Shown one piece after another: positions 1-7,550 of a stretch of 13,980 nucleotides of DNA (position 1 is the stretch's first letter; each line of letters begins with the position of its first letter). Below the pieces are notes generated by a model that was not told the DNA's origin, did not search any database, and saw nothing but the letters and a program-made list of their open reading frames with translations. Origin of the DNA: Neisseria meningitidis (GTDB lineage: Bacteria > Pseudomonadota > Gammaproteobacteria > Burkholderiales > Neisseriaceae); NCBI GenBank assembly GCA_923184405.1, contig OV299793.1, positions 1,835,498-1,849,477 on the forward strand, in the 5' to 3' direction. Made by a program: the position numbers and the translations under genes.

Positions 1-30
1 TGTACTTCGTTCAGTTACGTATTGCTGACT
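1..30 (+). other. Sequencing adapter at left end (Oxford Nanopore type)
   Basis: Bases 5-26 match the ligation adapter top strand used for Oxford Nanopore libraries (it contains TTCAGTTACGTATTGCT). Bases 5-30 are a perfect inverted copy of 13949-13974 at the other end. This is recalled from known adapter sequence, not searched. It marks the physical start of a read and is not biological. Confidence 0.93.
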
Positions 31-265
31 ACTTTTTTCTGGCAATATCAAATGGCTGGTCGCTGCATCTAAAAATAGGATTTTCGGTTCGCAATATAAG
101 GCCCGCGCCAATACGATGCGTTGTTTTGTCCATGACAGTGCGCGCCATATCGCCGATCAAGGTTTCATAGCCCATGGGCATGGCGCAGATTTCTTCGTGA
201 ATCGCCTTAAGGCAGGCGCAATGTTCGATTTTCTCTATCCGGTTTTCCGTATCAAAAAACAGCTA
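31..265 (-). pseudogene. ABC transporter ATPase, C-terminal fragment, cut by read end
   Basis: Read on the minus strand from about 265 to 31, the frame gives LFFDTENRIEKIEH, then EEICAMPMGYETLIGDM, then RIVLARALY and PKILFLDAATSH. This is the stretch of an ABC-transporter nucleotide-binding domain running from just after the Q-loop through the signature helix to Walker B. The pattern fits the peptidase-containing bacteriocin/colicin V exporter subfamily. The LSGGQ signature itself is damaged: the bases read CTGTCATGGACAAAACAACGC where the family has codons for LSGGQKQR, which a few missing bases would explain. Walker B reads ILFLDAATS, with Ala where the catalytic Glu is expected, again possibly an error. 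The gene is truncated by the adapter, so its H-loop and C-terminus are missing. Its role in exporting a peptide is inferred from family alone. Confidence 0.75.
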
Positions 266-429
266 GCCATACATAAGTGGCCGAAATCCCACACCAACCC
301 CGCAGGATTAGAAACTGTTGAGACACTATTAAAACGACAACAGAAAAATCTAGAAAATTCGAATTCAAACAAGAACAGGAAAGATTAGCAAACCAGAAGC
401 CGTTTGGAAAGGCGAAAGACACAGTTGAG

Positions 430-1837
430 AAAGAACTGCTACTATTACATGTAAAATTAGAGATAAAACTAGCAATGCATGCTACAGGAAACGCCACAAT
501 AAGGAGGAGTCAATCTGAAAGCAGAAAATCAGTGTTGTCTTACATAAGATAAATAACAAAGCACACCAACCTTCAGAAACTAACTAGAATCAGCCAAACA
601 AAACTTCAGACATTGCAATAAAAACAGTCCGAAGCAAACAGATGACCGTCAAGATAAGAAAAATTCAGATATGATAACAACCTCCTTATGCATTAGAAAA
701 ACCAATCCAAAGAAGGTATGTAAATAATCCCCTTCAGACATCAATACGCTATATAAACACTTAAAAGAAATATAAATGAACCAACCGAGAAACCAAAAGA
801 AACAAAGGCTAAAATTACTGAAAGGTTCACCCGATAACTCGCAATACAAAACAAAACAAAAGAAATCTAAAAAACCAGTAAAACAAATCAACAAAGGTAC
901 CCCAGAACCCTGAAAATACCCAAGTACCTTACCATAAGTTAGAAATGTATACCTCTCACATTAAGATTCCAATCCCCCAAAGAAAGTCACCCCTAAACCA
1001 GGGCCTACAGGTGCTAATCGATACTTACTATCAACATCTCTAATCATCAGATATATTTCAACTATAGCCCAACGCCAAAAAGAATGACTATTATATACAA
1101 ATACACCTACTGAAACAAGGAGCTAACCGATACATATCAGTACAATATACACCTACAAACAAAGAAATATTTACATGAATAAGCCAAACATAAAATAAAA
1201 CCCCAACGACAAACATATACAGTAATAACTCACTAAATAAAAATAGCTGAGCTGTACATATCTCAAATAATATATTAAACTATAAAAAAAAAAGATAGCA
1301 GAATTATTAAGAAAAAAAAAAAAAACCCACAAAGCCAGAATAATTCTTAAATAATTTAAAAGAAAAAATAATTGAAATTACTCATAACCATAAGACAATG
1401 ATCAAAATAATAAATATATATCTTAATTCATAAATAGAAAATCATATACCTCTAAAAATAACATTTTCTTCTTATACAACCCTTAATACAGATTGTGAAA
1501 TAGGATTGACCTGAACAGCAACATCTAAAATAAGTATTTACTGCAAGATTTATTCCTCATAGCAACCAACTATACTTGAAACATTGGAAATGACCAGTCA
1601 CTACCCAAATCATCTAAAGGCCATGTACTTAATCTTGTAACCAACGTAAATATAGTACTGTGCAAGCAAGATGTGACACCTGAACAACAACCTAATATAA
1701 ACCACAACCTATTGCTTAAAGCCGTCCTCCTCTTGTAGCTCTAAAGATAACATTGTACTCTGGAACAGCCCTTAATACAGATAAATGAAAAAGGAGTGAC
1801 CAGACGGAACTTACCAAAATAAGTAAGTCCTTCAAGT
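430..1837. other. A-rich stretch without a credible gene
   Basis: About 1.4 kb of strongly A-rich, G-poor sequence on the plus strand, with poly-A runs at about 1287-1325. No open frame here looks like protein: the longest are low-complexity and carry no recognisable motif. Composition changes sharply from the coding DNA on both sides. It may be poorly called signal over the missing body of the insertion sequence that ends at 2037, foreign DNA joined in the library, or a real AT-rich intergenic region. I cannot tell which from the sequence alone. Confidence 0.6.
1449..1825 (+). repeat. Degenerate direct repeat inside the A-rich region
   Basis: Bases about 1449-1535 and 1738-1825 can be aligned by eye over about 85 nt. 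Both share CTCTAAA-ATAACATT, then an exact 14-mer CCCTTAATACAGAT (1480-1493 and 1769-1782), then GA-TGACC and AAAATAAGTA. A weaker third copy of the middle section lies near 1670-1702 (TGAACAACAACCTAATATAA). The spacing is 289 nt between the outer copies. No function is apparent. Confidence 0.5.
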
Positions 1838-2037
1838 CTGTCAACCCCTTAGCAAAGCGGCCAACAGGCTAAATGCGCCAGAGCCGCCTAAAAGGCAGCC
1901 TGAATGCCTGATTATCGGGTGTCCGAGGAGGATTAAGGGGCTATTTGGGTAAAATTAGGACGTATTTGGTACGAAAACAGCCGAAATCCTGTGTTTGGGT
2001 TTCGGATGTCGGGGAAGGGCTTTTTTGCAAAGGTCTC
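1838..2037 (+). mobile_element. IS5-family insertion sequence, right end remnant
   Basis: The end TTTTGCAAAGGTCTC at 2023-2037 matches the terminal inverted repeat (GAGACCTTTGCAAAA in the other orientation) that I associate with neisserial IS5-family (IS1106-like) elements. Just inside, the stretch containing GTGTTTGGGTTTCGGATGTC is typical of the non-coding end of that element. At about 1838-1900 the plus strand gives a damaged version of the transposase C-terminus (KAANRLNAP). The rest of the transposase, expected further left, is not readable in the A-rich stretch. The family is assigned from memory of the terminus and was not searched. Confidence 0.6.
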
Positions 2038-2110
2038 AATCATGTTATTGCAAAGATCCCATGCCTTGTTTTGCCAGAAGGCTGAGTTCTTCTCCTAGCA
2101 ATCAGTGGTA

Positions 2111-2152
2111 AAGCCCCGCCACAACACAGATTCATGTACTGTGGAAGGGCTT
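2111..2152. terminator. Possible hairpin downstream of the Imm49-like gene
   Basis: AAGCCC (2111-2116) pairs with GGGCTT (2147-2152), and CCACA (2119-2123) pairs with TGTGG (2140-2144), leaving a loop of about 16 nt. There is no clean T-tract on either side, so it could be a secondary terminator or a chance hairpin. Confidence 0.3.
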
Positions 2153-2174
2153 CAATTTATAGCTTTCAAAAATC

Positions 2175-2204
2175 TTTCAGCTTTAAGACGGCCTAAAGCT
2201 GAAA
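2175..2204 (-). terminator. Rho-independent terminator after the Imm49-like gene
   Basis: A perfect 11-bp stem, TTTCAGCTTTA (2175-2185) with TAAAGCTGAAA (2194-2204), closes an 8-nt loop AGACGGCC that resembles part of an uptake sequence. In minus-strand direction the stem is followed by GATTTTTGA, a short T-tract. It lies about 30 bases beyond the probable stop codon at 2236, the expected place for the end of the toxin/immunity transcript. Confidence 0.7.
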
Positions 2205-2235
2205 TCTATAAAACAGGAGCTTAGAGTTTTACCCA

Positions 2236-3166
2236 TCAAACTCGCTTCGCGTTACCAAATACCAGCCTATCGGTTGTGAACGTATAGTAAACTATCCAAT
2301 CCTGCAGATATTCATACGGGTAAGACAAGTACATACTGTTTCATAAAATCGAAGATGTCTTGATATTCGTCTGCCGACAGCGGATCGTAAACAATCAAAT
2401 CCCTCGGTGCGATTTCTGATCTATGCCCAAATCGAAACCGTGCATGGATGCGATTTTGGCGTAGGTAACGATTTGCGGCTGCAGGTAGAAATCGAAATAG
2501 GACAATGTTTCTTAGGCAGCCATACGCGCGGTTTTATCAAAAAGCGGCTCTATGGCGGCCTTCATCGCCTCGGCATCCTGTTCGGCGAAAGCGAGGAAGA
2601 AGCGGTAATCGTACAACCGCTTTTGCAGCCATTTGCTAGGGTGGGATGCGCCAAGACACTCTCGCTACGTTGTTTCAACCGATCAAGCTGCTTACCCTCC
2701 ACCATCAGCAGAGTATTGTAAATCATATGACGGTTGAGGTCGTATCAGTTTACGAAGGCTTCTGTATCGTTGGCGATGTTGTCGATATTGCGCACCAAAA
2801 ACTCGCGCAGCTGCGGGCTGTCGCTCATCAGCATCAGAAACATCGGATCTTGAATGTTGAGCATGTCGCAGGAAAGAAGAAGGGTTCGGGGTCTTCATCA
2901 TCTACACTCTGCAAAATACCCAACTTTCCTGCAACATAAACATATTGCTTGAATTTCTTAAGATCATGTTCAAATAGATAGGCATGGGAAGCCGCAGCTT
3001 CAGTGTACATTAAAATGTATTTCATCGCTGCAAGCGGAACGCCTTTTCTTTCATCTACATAATCTATAGATTCAGGGCAACCGCTATTGAAATTAGCAGT
3101 ATTGCCTATGATTACATTAGTAATATGTTCATACCATTTTTGGGTGGTCATCATATTGTGACTCAT
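2236..3166 (-). CDS. Imm49-like immunity protein (frame-broken as read)
   Basis: This is probably the protector against the nuclease-like toxin just upstream. The start ATG at 3166 (MSHNMMTTQKWYEH) is preceded by TAAGGAG with 6 bases between, a good ribosome binding site. The first 90 or so codons are open and mostly helical. Similarity then continues in other frames: MLNIQDPMFLMLMSDSPQL, YDLNRHMIYNTLLMVEG, YRFFLAFAEQDAEAMKAA, YFDFYLQPQIVTYAKIAS and DLIVYDPLSADEYQDIF. This layout is what I recall for Imm49-family proteins from polymorphic toxin loci. A TGA at 2745-2747 sits where TGG or another sense codon is expected. Near 2313 the read frame stops early at LPV, while a one-base shift continues through YPYEYLQDWIVYYTF to a TGA at 2236. 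The total is about 310 codons. The breaks look like read errors. The family call is moderate and the position after the toxin is strong support. Confidence 0.72.
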
Positions 3167-3187
3167 TGTTATCTCCTTATATTGGTT
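3167..3187 (-). promoter_or_regulatory. Ribosome binding site of the Imm49-like gene
   Basis: On the minus strand AATATAAGGAGATAACA precedes the ATG at 3166. AAGGAG is a near-consensus Shine-Dalgarno site 6 bases from the start. It sits entirely in the 21-base gap after the toxin stop codon (3188-3190), which supports co-transcription with the toxin. Confidence 0.75.
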
Positions 3188-3960
3188 TTAAGAAGGAACT
3201 TTGACAGAAAGAATAACGGCCTTACCTGTTTGACGATCAACGCCTGCTATTGCCGTTTTTAATTTGCCGTTCTGATTTGCATTAAGACAACTGCTCTAGC
3301 AGGACTACCATCAGGTAAACTTTTTACAACTTGTTTAATCCATTCACGACTCATCTGCGTGCATATCCACCCGCACCATTTCCGATTCAGAAATACCGTA
3401 ACCGTAACGAAGCAATGCTTACTTTCTACAATCAAAACAACACTACCATCGGCAGCCTGCCATACATGATCAAAACCGTTATTTCCGCCGTATTTGCCGC
3501 CAAAGCACTCTGAAGCCATTTTGTTTAGCTAAAGAGTCAAATAACTGCTCAGTCATTTTACCTGTCGTGTCCACTTCGCTTCGCCCAATAGCTTTCAGCA
3601 ATTGTTTGTCAGTTGCTGCAGTGACCCGTTAATTCAATTTGACCGATTTTGATTTTGGTTTACTGACATAGCCCTGTGCAGTGGCGGCGGTTGCTGCCTT
3701 GTCAAGGCTTTTTCATGCCTTATGAATTTTTTTGCCGCTTTCGCTACTTTATAGGCCTGTATCGATTCACCGATACGGAACCACACCCAGCAAAGCAAGA
3801 CACGTGATCGGCAGCGGTCTGTTAGCTAGCACAAAACTCTTGTATATCACCGATAAGTGGAATAAATCCTGTCTGAAGAAACAAAACTTCTCGATATTCT
3901 TCAGGATTTTCACGTATCCATTTTTGTTGTTCCTTTTGAAATTCATCACACTTTGCACCA
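3188..3960 (-). CDS. C-terminal toxin tip, PD-(D/E)XK nuclease-like (cassette 4)
   Basis: This is the toxin end of the fourth cassette. Fragments on the minus strand, in order, are KWIRENPEEYREVLF, SIQAYKVAKAAKKF, DKQLLKAIGRSEVD, KMTEQLFDSLAKQNGF, FGGKYGGNNGFDHVW, DGSVVLIVESKH, TQMSREWIKQVVKSLPDG, then KTAIAGVDRQTGKA and a final SVKVPS before TAA (3188-3190). The Asp in GFDHVW (about 3460-3477) followed by ESK (about 3418-3426) fits the D...ExK catalytic core of restriction-endonuclease-fold toxins, so DNA cleavage is a reasonable inference. Three or more frame changes (near 3500, 3410 and 3285) and a stop near 3630 interrupt it as read. It joins the VENN region upstream and is followed 21 bases on by an Imm49-like gene. 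The exact toxin subfamily is not assigned. Confidence 0.68.
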
Positions 3961-4486
3961 ACGCATCTAGGATACAAAGTGCATTATTCTCCACCGCCAT
4001 CTAGGCCGCATTCGCCGCCGTATTCACATCCCCGCCTACAACGGCAGACGCAGTACCGACAACCAGTTTTGAATAGGCAGTAATCTTCGCTTTAGATTTT
4101 TTTGATTTCGGTCGCACTCATACGACTGGAAATCAGCATTCATAACCAAAGCCTCACCAACAATCTCACCGACTGCAGCGCCCTATCAAACCATCCTGAC
4201 ACTCTGCCCTTATTCGCCGCCGCTGCCACAGAGCCCGCTATGGCATGGGCCATCATATGGACTAAACACAGCGCAGCCCTCTCACTGATAATCTTGCGTG
4301 AATACGCCGTTTGATGGCTAATCGTACCTACGCAGGCTTAAAATTTCCATCAATCCATATCATTTGAGTTTTCATCTTCATAATAGCGATATTAATCAAA
4401 GCACCACTACCAAATAAACAGTCACTCGAAAGACCCTAACGGAGACCATGAAGAGACATGAAGCAATCAAAAACAGTTCCTCATAT
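3961..4486 (-). CDS. Pre-toxin (VENN) region of TpsA-type cassette 4
   Basis: On the minus strand, about 4400 gives SGALINIA (end of a DUF637-like region), about 4250 gives MAHAIAG-VAAAANKG, then AVGEIVGEAL by frame change, then ITAYSKLVVGT and GGDVNTAANAA. It ends in AVENNALYP, with VENN encoded at 3983-3994. VENN marks the pre-toxin domain (PT-VENN) found just before the variable toxin in CdiA/TpsA proteins. A TAG replaces the Glu codon expected in NAAEMAVENN, and several frameshifts occur. There is no start codon or ribosome site of its own, as expected for a silent cassette that would be expressed only after recombining into tpsA. Confidence 0.72.
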
Positions 4487-4498
4487 AGCAATACGTAA
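4487..4498. other. Internal adapter-like 12-mer
   Basis: AGCAATACGTAA is identical to the first 12 bases of the adapter copy at the right end (13953-13964) and is in the same orientation. After it the match stops. It lies at the edge of recognisable cassette 4 sequence, which suggests a read junction or basecalling artefact. Confidence 0.55.
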
Positions 4499-4810
4499 AC
4501 GTCAGTGTGTGGCAGCAGCAGTCCCAGAACGCCAAAGTTGTTATGTCACACATGCTGGTGGCTTAGGTGGTAGAAGGTTTTTTCAGGCATTTTAACTCCT
4601 TCACCCAAAGCTTAGCCAGAGCTTCAGAGATAGGAAGAACACCCACATCCCAGGACCAGAATTATTAAATCATAAATGTGCAAGTGACAGCCTGTAATCC
4701 CAAAAGTTTGCACAGCGTGACAGATGAGATCAGTCCACATGGGCAACCATTAATTGATAAATGACCCATAAGAGTTTTGGAAGACTAACGGCAGCAAGAC
4801 TATCTTATAA
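4499..4810. other. Unassigned segment between cassettes 3 and 4, possible chimera
   Basis: I cannot confidently place this roughly 310-base stretch. It follows the adapter-like 12-mer. At 4690-4702 it contains GCCTGTAATCCCA, the wording found near the 5' end of human Alu repeats, and what follows (to about 4735) can be loosely aligned to the next Alu bases. Host DNA is therefore possible. Alternatively, minus-strand words such as GEGVK near 4590 sit about where the cassette 4 DUF637 region should be, so it could be badly read neisserial DNA. Confidence 0.35.
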
Positions 4811-4977
4811 ACACCCACCTGATTTTAGTCGCACCTGCCGGAACAGCTGAACGGCAGCTGGTGGCGGCATCCACACAAAAATCAATCGCCGCTTCTCGAG
4901 CCATCTGCTTATCGCCAGATTTGCGTAAATCCATTACCGCCGTCCCATACGAGGCTGCTGATATCCCAAATAATATC
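4811..4977 (-). pseudogene. Orphan toxin-tip fragment of cassette 3
   Basis: One clean open frame on the minus strand reads ILFGISAASYGTAVMDL, then RKSGDKQMAREAAIDF, then CVDAATSCRSAVPAGATKIR, before a stop near 4795. It follows the pre-toxin region of cassette 3, where the variable toxin begins in the other cassettes. It matches none of the other three tips here and I do not recognise the family. No catalytic motif is visible. The remainder and any immunity gene are missing, either lost by recombination or replaced by the unassigned segment that follows. Confidence 0.5.
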
Positions 4978-5895
4978 TAATGCATTATTTTAAAAGCAGC
5001 GTTAAGAGACGCATTTGCCGACACAATCAACAACAACTACCGTCCCTCCAACTAACAAAGCAGTCATATCGCTACCACTATGCTAAAGCAAAAAAATTCA
5101 GACAAAGCAGCACCTTCAGAAGAAATCATACCGTGGTAAAAATAACCATAAGAACCAAAGACTCAACAATCTCCCCCCTACGACCACACCAATAACTGCG
5201 CCGTCCTGACACCGGCCCCTAACTCGCCGCCGCCGCTTGCCGCACAGCCCGCTATGGCCCCATGGCCAATCGGGCAAGGGCAATGAAGGGCAAAGCCGTC
5301 CGGATCAATTGACTGATGCCACTCCACCGCGCCAAGTAGCAACCAAACACCAGAAAGACGCAGCATCAGCACTTCGGTGTCAGACTGCAGACGTTAACAG
5401 AGATGAAAAGCAGCGTTGAAAACCAGCGCGGCACTACACCGTTCAAGTTGACAATGGTTCACGTTCAAGTGGCTCGGGCCAACGCGCAAGGTGGAGAAAG
5501 CACCGATATTGCACCGACATGCCTGCGATGACGCGCTAAGAAGCAACCAGTCTGCTACAACAGTGTCGGCACCGTCCCGCAGCCGCCCAGCTCCCACGAG
5601 GTTTACCGACATCGCCCTTATTGTTGATGAGCAGCAGATAAGGAAGCCTGGCTGGCCAGCCCAGGCGAATGCGGCATCGGTTGCCGCTACCGGACCCGCC
5701 GCTCATCTAGTGAGGCCGCCGCCCGCTCCCGCCCGCAATAAACAACACAACAACAGCCGAAAGAACAGCCCCTCCGTGCTGCTGCAGTCAAGCCCCCTAT
5801 AGTCACAGTCCATTTGGCGTACGCCAGTTGTACCTGGTTCCAGTTGACGTCTTTGGTGACTTGGAGCTGTTCTCAAAGCCAGCAAGCGTAGAGGG
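4978..5895 (-). pseudogene. DUF637/pre-toxin region of TpsA-type cassette 3 (badly degraded)
   Basis: Homology to the other cassettes is visible only in pieces. On the minus strand about 5870-5805 gives QLQVTKDVNWNQVQLAYAKW, matching QLQTAKNVDWKQVQLAYDKW of cassette 2. About 5680-5610 gives ATDAAFA and a frame-shifted INNKGDVGK. About 5270-5200 gives a damaged HAIAGCAA followed by KCQDGAIG-type codons and GEIV. The fit is closer to the second known DUF637 allele (VTK and KTLKELG type) than to cassette 2. From 5180 to 5800 the sequence is unusually GC-rich and has many indels, so quality is worst here. The uptake sequence present in the other copies (codons for LQTAK) is absent in this allele. 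No start signal is seen. Confidence 0.55.
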
Positions 5896-5919
5896 TGTCT
5901 TCAGCACGCACGCATCCGG

Positions 5920-6075
5920 GCAGTATATAGAGAATCCTGAATATTTACTTCAGACAGAACAAATGCCGTCTACAAAAAATTGAGCTTTTCAGACGGCATT
6001 GAGCTATAAATCATGTGAACGCGTGCGCGCTTCAAACAACACAACCTTACGCATAGATTTTAGGTCCCATGCAGG
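5920..6075 (-). repeat. Inter-cassette boundary repeat, copy 1
   Basis: This block aligns by eye with 8645-8805, upstream of cassette 2: both share CAG-ATA-AGAGAATC-TGAATATTTA, an ATGCCGTCT...AGACGGCAT hairpin, TAAATCATG, and GATTTTAGG-CATGCAGGCTAC. It marks the upstream edge of cassette 3 and is likely a recombination or duplication boundary. Confidence 0.6.
5963..5999. promoter_or_regulatory. Paired DNA uptake sequence hairpin (one arm damaged)
   Basis: ATGCCGTCT (5963-5971) faces AGACGGCAT (5991-5999). The right arm has a full uptake sequence (TTCAGACGGCAT on this strand) and the left arm reads GCCGTCTACAA instead of GCCGTCTGAA. Such pairs act as terminators in Neisseria. Confidence 0.7.
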
Positions 6076-6117
6076 CTACAGCTTGCTTCCACAAATCATT
6101 TTTATCAGAGCTCGTGA

Positions 6118-6152
6118 GGTACGGTTAGCCGCCTTTACAGCGTAACCGTACG
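6118..6152. repeat. Inverted repeat, left arm
   Basis: GGTACGGTTAGCCGCC... at 6118-6152 is a near-perfect inverted copy of 6237-6272. Each arm also folds on itself (GTACGGTTA with TAACCGTAC around GCCGCC/GGCGGC-like bases). The left arm has A where the right has a G-containing stem. Confidence 0.7.
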
Positions 6153-6170
6153 AATGAAATGCCAAGTTGC

Positions 6171-6211
6171 AAGGCCGTCTGAAAAGTTGAAAACAGATTT
6201 CAGACGGCCTT
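6171..6211. terminator. Paired DNA uptake sequence terminator
   Basis: AAGGCCGTCTGAAA at 6171 pairs with TTTCAGACGGCCTT ending at 6211, giving a strong stem with a short loop. Both arms contain the intact 10-base uptake core. It lies about 60 bases past the stop of the cassette 2 immunity gene (6273) in minus direction, so it probably ends that transcript. Confidence 0.8.
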
Positions 6212-6236
6212 GTTATTTTATAAAGTTTGCTGATAT

Positions 6237-6272
6237 GCGTACGGTTACGCCGCTAAAGGCGGCTAACCATAC
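6237..6272. repeat. Inverted repeat, right arm
   Basis: GCGTACGGTTACGCCGC at 6237 onward is the partner of 6118-6152 and is itself a palindromic hairpin (GTACGGTTA...TAACCATAC, one mismatch). It begins directly beyond the stop codon of the immunity candidate (6273-6275) and may contribute to termination. Confidence 0.7.
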
Positions 6273-6642
6273 CTACGCTTGCTCATAAATATCAATATTC
6301 AGCAAATCGGCCAAATCTATTGGACACGCAATATCCCACCAAAGCCAGTTCTAAGTAATACCAGGGTCTTCAGGCCATATTGCTTGGGCATCTTCCAAAG
6401 TAGAACATATGTCTTTCAATTTCTGCACGTTCTTTGAAGTTCCAGTTAGAGAAATTCGATACCGTCGGTATAATCATATAAACGGATTGAACCGTCATTT
6501 AACAGTTCTTCCATAAAAGAACAGAAATTGTTTTTTAAGTTTTTATCTTGAATATTAATACCCATTTGATTTTTATAAGAGTTAAAAATTGAGGATAAAT
6601 CGATTTGAAAATCAAAGTCTTAATTTTTTGTTTCTCATCCAC
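6273..6642 (-). CDS. Candidate immunity protein of cassette 2 (unassigned family)
   Basis: A small acidic protein of about 120 residues starting 18 bases after the toxin 2 stop codon. I prefer the GTG at 6640-6642 because AAAGGA lies 7 bases before it. The first residues are VDEKQKIKTL. By frame change it continues IDLSSIFNSYKNQMG, NNFCSFMEELLNDGSIRLY and DYTDGIEF. It then runs LEDAQAIWPEDPGIT and NWLWWDIACPIDLADLLN, ending DIYEQA before TAG (6273-6275). Trp- and Asp-rich C-termini with a central FMEELL-DG segment remind me of DUF596-type neisserial immunity proteins, but this is recall only. ATG at 6638 is an alternative start in another frame. At least three frame breaks and one TAA (in the GIT-NW stretch) look like read errors. 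Confidence 0.6.
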
Positions 6643-6660
6643 GGTAAAATCCTTTGTAAA

Positions 6661-7140
6661 TTATTGGAATTTAAGCTCCAATTTAGTACCTTTAATAAAT
6701 GATGGAGGAATTCTGCAAATCTAATGTCCATCGTGCTTGAGTTGAATTCTCTGTTTTTGAAAAATTTCTTAATGCAATTTTTGTTCCTGCCCATTCTCCA
6801 GTACTGATAATGCCATTTGCTAATCTTCCGTCAGGCAAAACTCTAAAATTCGGATTACTCGCCAGTCATCTGCCGATAAAGCGCAAAAATCTCCTGTTCG
6901 CTTACGCCGCTGTAAACGGGTGCTCCCTTTAAGCTTATGGCTTGTACAGGTTTGATGGTTTTCCGTTAATGGTTATCGGAATATACTTGCATCAAGCAAG
7001 CCTGCTCCTTTCCTTACTCTATTATTAAATCCCGTCTTCCATGCATCCAGTTGCGTATCGCGTTGGGCAATACAGAATAAAATCTGCTGTTCTGCTTTGG
7101 CTAAATTTGCCAAATTGTTTATTGTTTCTTTAGGAGCAGC
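6661..7140 (-). CDS. Toxin tip of cassette 2, unassigned family
   Basis: This is the part of toxin 2 not shared with the EndoU copy. On the minus strand it reads AAPKETINNLANLAKAEQQ, ILFCIAQRDTQLDAWKTGF, NNRVRKGAGLLDAS, then by frame change PITINGKPSNLYKP, LKGAPVYSGVSEQEIFALY, NPNFRVLPDGRLANGIIS, TGEWAGTKIALRNFSKT, and finally KGTKLELKF-Q before TAA (6661-6663). It is about 160 residues long. I see no clear nuclease, deaminase or protease motif and do not recognise the family. Placement after a pre-toxin region and directly before a small acidic gene is why I call it a toxin. Frame changes near 6975, 6870 and 6710 break it as read. Confidence 0.58.
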
Positions 7141-7550
7141 TTGCTTAGCCGCCTTCGCTTTCGACAACGCTCCTACTGGAGCTTCCCCAAGCGTTGCCTA
7201 CCGTTACCACACCGTGGCGATTCCGCGCCCGCTTAAGCAGCCTGCGTAACCATGACAGTACAACCAGAAGGATTAGCCATACAGGTGCTGATAGCTGCTT
7301 TACCAGCTGTACCGATCAGCGGACTGTCCAGCCTGCTGCATAAACTCCATGGCTGGTAATCACAATCAGGCCTGTGATGCCATTACGGATATTGCTTATC
7401 CAAATGGCAGCATCCTTATCCTGCGGATTAGTCATCGCACCTGCCGCATGTGCAGGCATAATACTTTGGATGATTTTTTCCAGTGCGGTTTTGTCGGGCT
7501 TCTGCGGTTGATGCCTTTCGCATTGGTAGGGTGCTGTCAAAATTCAAAGC
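7141..7550 (-). CDS. Toxin linker of cassette 2, shared with the EndoU toxin
   Basis: Minus-strand frame: TALEKIIQSIMPAHAAG, NPQDKDAAIWISNIRNG, ITGLIVITSHGVYAAGWTV, then IGTAGKAAISTCMANPSG and CTVMVTQAA, ending SKAKAAKQ. It has two hydrophobic stretches (about the ITGLIVIT and CTVMVT segments). The same sequence, much noisier, lies at 9754-10195 ahead of the EndoU domain, so both toxins use the same approximately 130-residue linker and diverge right after AKAAKQ. Hydrophobic segments in this position could help toxin entry into the target cell. That is inference. Confidence 0.62.

Noticed and set aside
649..894. Minus-strand 81-residue Phe/Cys-rich open frame resembling a small membrane protein
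   Set aside because: It arises from A-rich DNA read backwards, with no ribosome site and no recognisable pattern.
1449..1825. CRISPR-like array because of repeated units in the A-rich region
   Set aside because: The units are only about 75% alike by eye, unevenly spaced (about 164 and 123 nt) and not palindromic, and no cas genes are present.
2407..2939. Two overlapping plus-strand open frames of about 100 residues
   Set aside because: They lie opposite the Imm49-like gene, whose minus-strand frames give consistent protein similarity and a good start signal.
5178..5885. Several GC-rich open frames on both strands that could suggest a foreign high-GC gene
   Set aside because: Pieces on the minus strand match DUF637 and pre-toxin words of the other cassettes. 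The frames are by-products of indels in GC-rich sequence.
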